Below are positions 1 through 7,377 of a DNA stretch of 7,377 nt, piece by piece (positions within the stretch are counted from its first letter, which is position 1; each line of letters opens with the position of its first letter). The stretch spans positions 2,382,908 to 2,390,284 of the forward strand of contig NZ_CP048741.1 in NCBI RefSeq assembly GCF_018336475.1, given 5' to 3'. This DNA comes from Romboutsia sp. 13368. GTDB lineage: Bacteria > Bacillota > Clostridia > Peptostreptococcales > Peptostreptococcaceae. A program made the position numbers and the translations under genes. The notes beneath the pieces were generated by a model. It ran no database searches, was not told the origin of the DNA, and saw only the letters and a program-made list of their open reading frames with translations.

Positions 1-52
1 GTTTGTTAGTTGTAATTCTATAAATTAACCTACTGTTTAATTTTCAAAGTTC
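1..52 (-). repeat. Partial copy of the 16S leader (start of a probable second rRNA operon)
   Basis: These 52 bases match 6541-6592, the leader just upstream of the 16S gene, with a single difference (A at 20, T at 6560). The match covers the boxA-like ACTTTGAAAA stretch, the 5' arm of the 16S processing stem and about 20 bases beyond it towards 16S. It starts 13 bases after the last tRNA, and similarity to the other leader stops abruptly at 53. In the complete copy the 16S 5' end lies 46 bases further on, so a second 16S gene is expected about 45 bases outside the window. No -35/-10 pair and no terminator is seen between this leader and tRNA-Met. What is seen is the repeat; the second operon is inferred. 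Confidence 0.8.
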
Positions 53-64
53 TTAAATTTCTCA

Positions 65-141
65 TGGTAGCGGTAACAGGAGTCGAACCTGTGACCTTTC
101 GGGTATGAACCGAACGCTCTAGCCAACTAAGCTATACCGCC
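65..141 (-). tRNA. tRNA-Met (CAU), elongator
   Basis: Seventy-seven bases with a complete cloverleaf and encoded CCA (plus-strand TGG at 65-67). The anticodon loop is TTCATAC between TTCGG and CCGAA, and the T arm is ACAGG-TTCGACT-CCTGT. The acceptor stem GGCGGTA/TACCGCT has a G-U first pair, not the C1-A72 mismatch of the initiator, so this is the elongator. It is the last gene of the array and lies 13 bases from the leader repeat at the window edge. Confidence 0.95.
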
Positions 142-148
142 ACGACTA

Positions 149-224
149 TGGTGCCCAGAGGCGGAATCGAACCACCGACACGGGGATTTTCAGTCCCCTG
201 CTCTACCGACTGAGCTATCTGGGC
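149..224 (-). tRNA. tRNA-Phe (GAA)
   Basis: Seventy-six bases, acceptor stem GCCCAGA/TCTGGGC fully paired, anticodon GAA in the loop ACTGAAAAT, T arm GGTGG-TTCGATT-CCGCC, discriminator A and encoded CCA. It lies 7 bases upstream of tRNA-Met in the same transcript. Confidence 0.96.
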
Positions 225-232
225 GCAACAAT

Positions 233-309
<77 letters not shown>

Positions 310-320
310 TAATTGTTAAA

Positions 321-397
321 TGGTCGAGGTGGAGGGACTCGAACCCCCGGCCCCATGGTCCCAAACCACGTGCGCTACCAAACTGCGCTACACCTCG
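321..397 (-). tRNA. tRNA-Pro (UGG), distal copy
   Basis: Seventy-seven bases, acceptor CGAGGTG/CACCTCG, anticodon loop TTTGGGA giving UGG, encoded CCA. The UGG anticodon with U34 can serve most or all proline codons. It differs from the second proline gene (607-683) at one base: 332 versus 618, at the T-stem end, giving a G-C pair here and G-U in the other copy. Confidence 0.96.
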
Positions 398-430
398 AAG
401 TATTAATTATATTATTTTTAATTTTATGAG
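398..430. other. Longest intergenic gap in the tRNA array
   Basis: A 33-base, almost pure A/T gap between tRNA-Pro and tRNA-Trp, two to three times longer than most neighbouring gaps. It holds a TATAAT-like hexamer on the minus strand, but no acceptable -35 at the right distance and no hairpin with a U-run, so I call neither a promoter nor a terminator. Confidence 0.5.
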
Positions 431-506
431 TGGCAGGGGTGGAGGGACTCGAACCCCCGGCGCACGGTTTTGGAGACCGACGCTCTACCAACTGAGCTAC
501 ACCCCT
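431..506 (-). tRNA. tRNA-Trp (CCA)
   Basis: Seventy-six bases, acceptor AGGGGTG/CACCCCT, anticodon loop CTCCAAA giving CCA, T-loop TTCGAGT. Discriminator base G, as expected for bacterial tRNA-Trp, followed by encoded CCA. The top pair of the anticodon stem is a T-T mismatch. The only tryptophan tRNA in the window. Confidence 0.96.
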
Positions 507-516
507 ATAAAATTTT

Positions 517-593
517 TGGTGGACCATCAGGGACTCGAACCCCGGACCTACCGGTTATGAGCCGGGCGCTCTAACCAACTGAGCTAATGGTCC
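517..593 (-). tRNA. tRNA-Ile2 (CAU, lysidine type)
   Basis: Seventy-seven bases, acceptor GGACCAT/ATGGTCC perfectly paired, anticodon loop CTCATAA. The anticodon reads CAU, but the GGACC acceptor start and the body (TTAGCTCAGTTGGTTAGAGC, then CGGCTCATAACCG) match the Ile2 gene known from Bacillus rather than either methionine tRNA. In that family the enzyme TilS changes C34 to lysidine, so the tRNA carries isoleucine and reads AUA. The Ile2 identity is by family resemblance; the modification cannot be seen in DNA. Automatic annotation may mislabel it as Met. Confidence 0.88.
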
Positions 594-606
594 ACATTAT
601 TTAAAA

Positions 607-683
607 TGGTCGAGGTGAAGGGACTCGAACCCCCGGCCCCATGGTCCCAAACCACGTGCGCTACCAAACTGCGCTACACCTCG
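607..683 (-). tRNA. tRNA-Pro (UGG), proximal copy
   Basis: Seventy-seven bases, the same anticodon loop (TTTGGGA) and acceptor stem as the gene at 321-397, with encoded CCA. The single base difference (A at 618 on the plus strand) turns a T-stem G-C pair into G-U, so folding should be kept. The two copies are separated only by tRNA-Trp and tRNA-Ile2, which suggests local duplication or gene conversion inside the array. Confidence 0.96.
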
Positions 684-690
684 AAATAAT

Positions 691-783
691 TGGCGGAGAA
701 GGAGGGATTCGAACCCTCGCACCGGTTTAATCCAGCCTAATCCCTTAGCAGGGGATCCTCTTGAGCCACTTGAGTACTTCTCC
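691..783 (-). tRNA. tRNA-Ser (GCU)
   Basis: Ninety-three bases, a class II tRNA with a long variable arm. Acceptor GGAGAAG/CTTCTCC, anticodon loop CTGCTAA giving GCU (reads AGC and AGU), T arm GAGGG-TTCGAAT-CCCTC, discriminator G, encoded CCA. It lies next to the second serine gene. Confidence 0.96.
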
Positions 784-797
784 AATTATTAAATTAA

Positions 798-886
<89 letters not shown>

Positions 887-889
887 ACT

Positions 890-965
890 TGGTGATCCAT
901 CCGCGACTCGAACGCGGGACACCCTGATTAAAAGTCAGGTGCTCTACCGACTGAGCTAATGGATC
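890..965 (-). tRNA. tRNA-Lys (UUU)
   Basis: Seventy-six bases, acceptor GATCCAT/ATGGATC, anticodon loop CTTTTAA giving UUU, T arm CCGCG-TTCGAGT-CGCGG, encoded CCA. Only three bases separate it from the tRNA-Ser upstream of it in the transcript. It is the substrate of the lysyl-tRNA synthetase whose gene ends at the right of the window. Confidence 0.96.
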
Positions 966-976
966 AAATATTAATT

Positions 977-1052
977 TGGCAGGGGATGCAGGACTCGAAC
1001 CTACGCATGTAGCAGTCAAAGTGCTATGCCTTACCGACTTGGCGAATCCCCT
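977..1052 (-). tRNA. tRNA-Gln (UUG)
   Basis: Seventy-six bases, acceptor AGGGGAT/ATCCCCT, anticodon loop CTTTGAC giving UUG, T-loop TTCGAGT, discriminator G and encoded CCA. The D-arm (TCGCCAAGTCGGTAAGGCA) is the usual one for tRNA-Gln. Confidence 0.95.
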
Positions 1053-1060
1053 ATATAAAG

Positions 1061-1137
<77 letters not shown>

Positions 1138-1152
1138 ACATTATATATTTAA

Positions 1153-1226
1153 TGGAGCGGGTGAAGGGGATCGAACCCTCACAGCCGGCTTGGAAGGCCG
1201 GAACTCTACCATTGAGCTACACCCGC
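1153..1226 (-). tRNA. tRNA-Gly (UCC)
   Basis: Seventy-four bases, acceptor GCGGGTG/CACCCGC, anticodon loop CTTCCAA giving UCC, short D-loop, T-loop TTCGATC, discriminator T as usual for tRNA-Gly, encoded CCA. Confidence 0.96.
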
Positions 1227-1235
1227 ATATTTAAT

Positions 1236-1310
1236 TGGTGACCCATAGGGGAATCGAACCCCTGTTACCGCCGTGAAAGGGCGGTGTCTTGACCGCTTGA
1301 CCAATGGGCC
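1236..1310 (-). tRNA. tRNA-Glu (UUC)
   Basis: Seventy-five bases, acceptor GGCCCAT/ATGGGTC, anticodon stem CCGCC/GGCGG around CTTTCAC giving UUC, T-loop TTCGATT, encoded CCA. Besides translation, tRNA-Glu normally feeds tetrapyrrole synthesis in bacteria that use the C5 route; nothing here shows whether this organism does. Confidence 0.96.
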
Positions 1311-1319
1311 ATATATATT

Positions 1320-1395
1320 TGGTTGCGGAGGCAGGACTCGAACCTGCGACCTTCGGGTTATGAGCCCGACGAGCTGCCAACTGCTCCACCCCGCG
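1320..1395 (-). tRNA. Initiator tRNA-fMet (CAU)
   Basis: Seventy-six bases starting CGCGGGG, with the C1-A72 mismatch at the acceptor end (CGCGGGG/CTCCGCA) and three G-C pairs at the base of the anticodon stem (TCGGG-CTCATAA-CCCGA). Both are the classical marks of the bacterial initiator. T arm GCAGG-TTCGAGT-CCTGC, encoded CCA. One of three CAU-anticodon tRNAs in this array. Confidence 0.97.
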
Positions 1396-1405
1396 ATGTT
1401 GTGTT

Positions 1406-1494
1406 TGGTGCCGAAGACCGGAATCGAACCGGTACGAGAGGTAAGTCCCGCAGGATTTTAAGTCCTGTGCGTCTGCCAGTTCCGCCACTTCGGC
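1406..1494 (-). tRNA. tRNA-Leu (UAA)
   Basis: Eighty-nine bases, class II with long variable arm, acceptor GCCGAAG/CTTCGGC perfectly paired, anticodon loop CTTAAAA giving UAA, T arm ACCGG-TTCGATT-CCGGT, discriminator A, encoded CCA. It is the first tRNA after 5S rRNA, about six bases from the 5S 3' end, so maturation of the two must be closely linked. Confidence 0.96.
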
Positions 1495-1500
1495 ATACCA

Positions 1501-1616
1501 CGTGGCTACGTGCTACTCTCCCAGGAGGTCGCCCCCCAAGTACCATCGCCGCTAAAGAGCTTAACTTCTGTGTTCGGTATGGGAACAGGTGTATCCTCTT
1601 TGCTATAATAACCACA
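1501..1616 (-). rRNA. rrf: 5S ribosomal RNA
   Basis: About 116 bases with the conserved 5S landmarks: terminal helix between TGTGGTTA at the 5' end and TAGCCACG at the 3' end, the internal CCATACCGAACACAGAAG loop segment, and GGCGATGGTACTTGGGG in the 3' half. It pairs with the central protuberance proteins of the large subunit. Ends are placed from the terminal helix and may be off by one or two bases. Its own rRNA-type promoter lies 36 bases upstream, between 23S and 5S. Confidence 0.96.
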
Positions 1617-1627
1617 TTATATGTTTT

Positions 1628-1644
1628 GCCCTTCTCTCAAGGAC
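1628..1644 (-). other. Start-site hairpin of the 5S promoter
   Basis: On the minus strand GTCCTT and AAGGGC flank a five-base loop (GAGAG) and form a six-pair stem with one G-U. It begins eight bases after the -10 hexamer, so it would form the very 5' end of the transcript. The P1 promoter of 16S has the same hairpin at the same distance (6667-6683). Function unknown. Confidence 0.5.
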
Positions 1645-1651
1645 AAGTATA

Positions 1652-1680
1652 ATATTAACATTTTCGATTAAGAATGTCAA
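1652..1680 (-). promoter_or_regulatory. Internal rRNA-type promoter before 5S and the tRNA array
   Basis: On the minus strand TTGACA (1675-1680) is separated by 17 bases from TAATAT (1652-1657). A-tracts lie just upstream (AAAAAGTA next to the -35). The stretch TATACTTGTCCTT after the -10 is identical to that after the -10 of P1 in front of 16S, and AAAAAGT precedes the -35 in both. This would let 5S and 16 tRNAs be made without 16S and 23S. The start is expected at 1644-1645. Seen: hexamers, spacing and the shared blocks. Activity is inferred. Confidence 0.72.
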
Positions 1681-1696
1681 TACTTTTTATAAAGTT

Positions 1697-1709
1697 TTTT
1701 TCAAAGTTA
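1697..1709 (-). promoter_or_regulatory. Additional boxA-like ACTTTGAAAA motif after 23S
   Basis: The minus strand reads TAACTTTGAAAAA, close to the boxA-like element found in the 16S and 23S leaders. It lies between the 23S 3' processing arm and the 5S promoter. It could be an antitermination site for the distal part of the operon or a remnant; it also forms part of the A-rich region upstream of the promoter. Confidence 0.35.
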
Positions 1710-1737
1710 ATACTCTGAAAACTGCATATCATTTAAT
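1710..1737 (-). other. 3' arm of the 23S processing stem
   Basis: This trailer segment is complementary to the leader segment at 4772-4798 over about 25 positions, including the block TGAAAACTGCATA, with a few mismatches. Together they close a long duplex around the 23S precursor of the kind cut by RNase III or Mini-III. It lies 17-44 bases beyond the mature 23S 3' end. Confidence 0.75.
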
Positions 1738-1753
1738 TTTCCATCATTTATCT

Positions 1754-4651
<2,898 letters not shown>

Positions 4652-4802
4652 AGTTATTAAAAAGTTAGCGCTACTGAACAAACTTCGTATTCACTCAGTT
4701 TATTCCAGTGCTTAAAAGTTGTAATTTTTAAGACTTTTCTTGTCATATATGTTTAAAATGATGTCATATCACTAAATGTTATGCAGTTTTCAAAGTACTA
4801 AA
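4652..4802 (-). other. tRNA-Ala to 23S spacer
   Basis: This 151-base transcribed spacer has no gene. It contains the 5' arm of the 23S processing stem with a boxA-like motif (4772-4798) and a small hairpin CTTAAAA/TTTTAAG (4711-4732) with no U-run, plus a weak ACTGA/TCAGT inverted pair (4673-4699). These probably mark folding of the pre-23S leader rather than regulation. Confidence 0.6.
4772..4798 (-). promoter_or_regulatory. boxA-like motif and 5' arm of the 23S processing stem
   Basis: On the minus strand GTACTTTGAAAACTGCAT begins five bases after the tRNA-Ala CCA. The CTTTGAAAACT core is the boxA-like form usual in Firmicutes rRNA leaders, where Nus factors are thought to load for antitermination. 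The same bases pair with the trailer at 1710-1737 to form the 23S processing duplex, so the element probably has both roles, one after the other. Complementarity is seen; antitermination is inferred. Confidence 0.65.
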
Positions 4803-4878
4803 TGGTGGAGATGAGGAGGATCGAACTCCTGACCCCTTGCGTGCAAGGCAAGTGCTCTCCCAGCTGAGCTACACCCCC
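4803..4878 (-). tRNA. tRNA-Ala (UGC) in the 16S-23S spacer
   Basis: Seventy-six bases, acceptor GGGGGTG/CATCTCC with two G-U pairs, anticodon loop CTTGCAC giving UGC, T-loop TTCGATC, encoded CCA. It is the only tRNA in the spacer; the tRNA-Ile(GAU) that often accompanies it is in the distal array. Confidence 0.96.
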
Positions 4879-4903
4879 ATATTTTATTTTAACAACGAAT
4901 TAT

Positions 4904-4932
4904 ATTTTATAATATATGTCGAAGTTTGTCAA
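4904..4932 (-). promoter_or_regulatory. Candidate promoter inside the 16S-23S spacer
   Basis: On the minus strand a consensus TTGACA (4927-4932) is followed after 17 bases by TAAAAT (4904-4909), with A-rich sequence upstream. The start would fall at 4896-4897, about 18 bases before tRNA-Ala. Unlike the 16S P1 and 5S promoters it lacks the TATACTTGTCC block and the start hairpin. The spacer is very AT-rich, so a chance match of the -10 is easy; the perfect -35 at optimal spacing is the main support. Confidence 0.5.
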
Positions 4933-4953
4933 TAGAGTTTTTAATTTTTATTA

Positions 4954-6495
<1,542 letters not shown>

Positions 6496-6540
6496 AGTTG
6501 TTACCTGCTCAGACTAATCATTATCTGAATATCTGGCTTG

Positions 6541-6592
6541 GTTTGTTAGTTGTAATTCTTTAAATTAACCTACTGTTTAATTTTCAAAGTTC
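6541..6592 (-). repeat. 16S leader with boxA-like motif and 5' processing arm (repeat copy 2)
   Basis: The complete-operon copy of the 52-base repeat that also ends the window at 1-52. Going down the transcript it holds GAACTTTGAAAA (6581-6592, boxA-like), the arm AAAATTAAACAGTAGGT complementary to 4954-4983, then a conserved tail towards the 16S 5' end at 6495. P2 is expected to start about 9 bases upstream of it, so both promoters feed through this element. Confidence 0.75.
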
Positions 6593-6607
6593 ATTTTCGA
6601 CTTCTTT

Positions 6608-6636
6608 AGTTTACCAAAGTTGTTTTTCTTTGTCAA
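6608..6636 (-). promoter_or_regulatory. rRNA promoter P2
   Basis: On the minus strand TTGACA (6631-6636), 17 bases, then TAAACT (6608-6613). Upstream is an A-tract-rich segment like the UP elements that bind the RNA polymerase alpha subunit. The predicted start is a G at 6601, consistent with the GTP-sensitive initiation known for Bacillus rRNA promoters. Together with P1, 83 bases upstream, it gives the tandem arrangement usual for rRNA operons. Confidence 0.7.
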
Positions 6637-6666
6637 CTTATTTTTTGAAGTTTTTTATTTCTTTTT

Positions 6667-6683
6667 GTCCTTTCCTTAAGGAC
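6667..6683 (-). other. Start-site hairpin of P1
   Basis: The minus strand has GTCCTT, a five-base loop (AAGGA), then AAGGAC: six perfect pairs starting eight bases after the -10. The same structure, with an A-U to G-U change in one pair, follows the 5S promoter at 1628-1644. It would form the 5' end of the P1 transcript. No U-run follows, so it is not a terminator. Confidence 0.5.
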
Positions 6684-6690
6684 AAGTATA

Positions 6691-6719
6691 ACTATACCAT
6701 CTCATAATCATATCGTCAA
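6691..6719 (-). promoter_or_regulatory. rRNA promoter P1 with A-tract UP-like region
   Basis: On the minus strand TTGACG (6714-6719), 17 bases, then TATAGT (6691-6696), followed by TATACTTGTCC. Three A-runs lie in the 35 bases upstream of the -35 (6720-6756), an UP-element-like arrangement expected for strong rRNA promoters. A G start at 6683 is plausible, with T at 6684 as the alternative. Confidence 0.75.
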
Positions 6720-6756
6720 CACTTTTTTTGAAACTTTTTTTATATTTTTTACGTTT

Positions 6757-6930
6757 TTATTTTGCAATCTTTTCTTCATATACGTAAGTTCTTGATTTTG
6801 CAATCGGTTTAGCCTTTATTTTAGTTGTCCTATTATAAATTTTTATAGCATCATTACAGAAATAAATCATAATATCTAACACTAATAAAGTTATACTTAT
6901 TAAACATATCCAATTCATCATTTGATTCAT
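6757..6930 (-). CDS. Possible small single-pass membrane protein, 57 residues
   Basis: I do not recognise this protein. From ATG at 6930 it has 57 residues. Residues 6-25 (NWICLISITLLVLDIMIYFC) form one hydrophobic segment, followed by a basic stretch at 35-46 (rich in K and R) and ending YEEKIAK. This would give a one-pass membrane peptide with the basic tail inside. I prefer this ATG over a TTG at 6945 because GGGGGA (6938-6943) lies seven bases before it as a ribosome binding site. The gene sits between the lysS terminator and rRNA P1, with no terminator of its own and no convincing promoter. Codons are AT-rich like the lysS tail. It could still be chance: an open frame this short is not rare in AT-rich DNA. 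Confidence 0.4.
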   Translation of the reverse strand: MNQMMNWICLISITLLVLDIMIYFCNDAIKIYNRTTKIKAKPIAKSRTYVYEEKIAK

Positions 6931-7156
6931 AGCCCATTCCCCCAAATTAATATTTTAGTTATTATTCTTAAATATTATTCAAATTTCCTTTATAAAAATT
7001 TCGCTTTTTTATTCTATCTGACTATGATTTATATATATTTTTTTCAGCAAAATTATTTTATTTACATTTTTATATGTTGTTTTTGATATTTAACCTTTAT
7101 ATTTTGTATTAAAATTATAGACTTTTAATATTAACTTTTTATAAAAACAGCTACAA
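6931..7156. other. AT-rich intergenic region after lysS
   Basis: About 226 bases of very AT-rich DNA between the lysS terminator and the small ORF. A TATAAT hexamer occurs on the minus strand (7114-7119), but the base block 17 positions upstream (ATAAAA) is a poor -35. I see no hairpin, repeat or open frame worth calling. Confidence 0.5.
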
Positions 7157-7201
7157 ATAAAAAAAGATTGTGCATAATACGTAAGTAATGCACAATCTTT
7201 T
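7157..7201 (-). terminator. Intrinsic terminator of lysS
   Basis: On the minus strand AAAGATTGTGCAT (7188-7200) and ATGCACAATCTTT (7163-7175) form a perfect 13-pair stem around a 12-base loop, followed by a run of T residues (7159-7165). It starts six bases after the lysS stop codon. It should isolate lysS transcription from the rRNA operon. On the plus strand the U-run is short (four T after the arm), so it acts mainly leftwards. Confidence 0.92.
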
Positions 7202-7206
7202 CAATA

Positions 7207-7377
7207 TTATTCTTCTATTTTATTTTGATTATTTTCTATCGGTTTCATTGTAGGGAATAATATAACGTCTCTTATAGATGGAGAATTAGTTAATAACATC
7301 ATAACTCTATCTATACCTATTCCAAGACCACCTGTAGGAGGTAAACCAACTTCTAAAGCATTTATGAAATCTTCGTC
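7207..7377 (-). CDS. lysS: Lysyl-tRNA synthetase (class II), C-terminal fragment
   Basis: The last 56 codons of a gene that continues beyond the right edge. It charges tRNA-Lys with lysine using ATP in the cytoplasm. The visible part is the class II motif 3 region: ALEVGLPPTGGLGIGIDRVMMLLT, with GLGIGIDR (residues 17-24 of the fragment) carrying the motif 3 arginine that binds ATP. It continues with the family's usual ending SIRDVILFPTMKP. A short polar tail, IENNQNKIEE, follows, somewhat longer than in many homologues. Stop TAA at 7207-7209, then a strong terminator. Codons are AT-rich and look native. Its cognate tRNA-Lys gene is in the array at 890-965, but there is no sign of shared control. 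Confidence 0.96.
   Translation of the reverse strand, partial: DEDFINALEVGLPPTGGLGIGIDRVMMLLTNSPSIRDVILFPTMKPIENNQNKIEE

Noticed and set aside
597..785. 62-codon frame across tRNA-Pro and tRNA-Ser
   Set aside because: It spans two intact tRNA genes; the sequence is a tRNA shadow.
1231..1652. Overlapping open frames on both strands across the Glu, fMet and Leu tRNA genes and 5S
   Set aside because: They run through complete cloverleaf tRNAs and 5S. The peptides (e.g. RQDSNLRPSGYEPDEL) are the well-known spurious translations of tRNA genes found in databases.
4711..4732. Hairpin CTTAAAA/TTTTAAG in the tRNA-Ala to 23S spacer as a terminator
   Set aside because: Seven A/T-dominated pairs without a following U-run, inside an operon that must be read through.
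7114..7142. Promoter for the small ORF based on TATAAT at 7114-7119
   Set aside because: No acceptable -35 at 16-18 bases; such hexamers are common in DNA this AT-rich.

Overview
This window is a ribosomal RNA operon with a long distal tRNA array, all read on the minus strand (right to left). It comes from a low-GC Gram-positive bacterium. The 16S and 23S genes have the look of the Clostridia family Peptostreptococcaceae. From memory of 16S variable regions, a Romboutsia- or Intestinibacter-like genus fits better than Clostridioides difficile, but the genus is not settled here. Non-rRNA DNA is extremely AT-rich, and every tRNA gene encodes its own CCA end.

Layout in transcription order. (1) 7377-7207: the last 56 codons of lysS (lysyl-tRNA synthetase), followed directly by a strong intrinsic terminator (7157-7201). 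(2) 7156-6757: AT-rich DNA with one possible 57-residue membrane protein (6757-6930). (3) 6756-6496: rRNA promoter region with A-tract upstream sequence, two tandem promoters (P1 at 6691-6719, P2 at 6608-6636), a boxA-like element and the 5' arm of the 16S processing stem. (4) 16S rRNA (6495-4989). (5) Spacer with only tRNA-Ala(UGC), plus a candidate internal promoter at 4904-4932. (6) 23S rRNA (4651-1754). (7) Spacer with the 23S processing arm and a second rRNA-type promoter (1652-1680), then 5S rRNA (1616-1501). (8) Sixteen tRNA genes (1494-65): Leu, fMet, Glu, Gly, Arg, Gln, Lys, Ser(UGA), Ser(GCU), Pro, Ile(CAU), Trp, Pro, Ile(GAU), Phe, elongator Met. (9) At 52-1, a 52-bp copy, with one mismatch, of the 16S leader, starting 13 bases after the last tRNA.

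The parts form one stable-RNA transcription unit. Complementary arms flank 16S and 23S and should form the double-stranded stems cut by RNase III-type enzymes. The tRNAs are released by RNase P and 3' nucleases. The promoter before 5S could supply 5S and tRNAs independently of 16S and 23S. The leader copy at the left edge suggests that a second 16S gene starts about 45 bases outside the window with no promoter of its own visible, so the two rRNA operons may be fused through the tRNA array.

I see no mobile element, CRISPR array, defence system or novel protein system. The points worth a second look are the internal promoters, a hairpin shared by two promoter start regions, the promoterless tandem leader, a near-identical pair of tRNA-Pro genes and the small orphan ORF. 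Open frames antisense to rRNA and tRNA were judged to be shadows.
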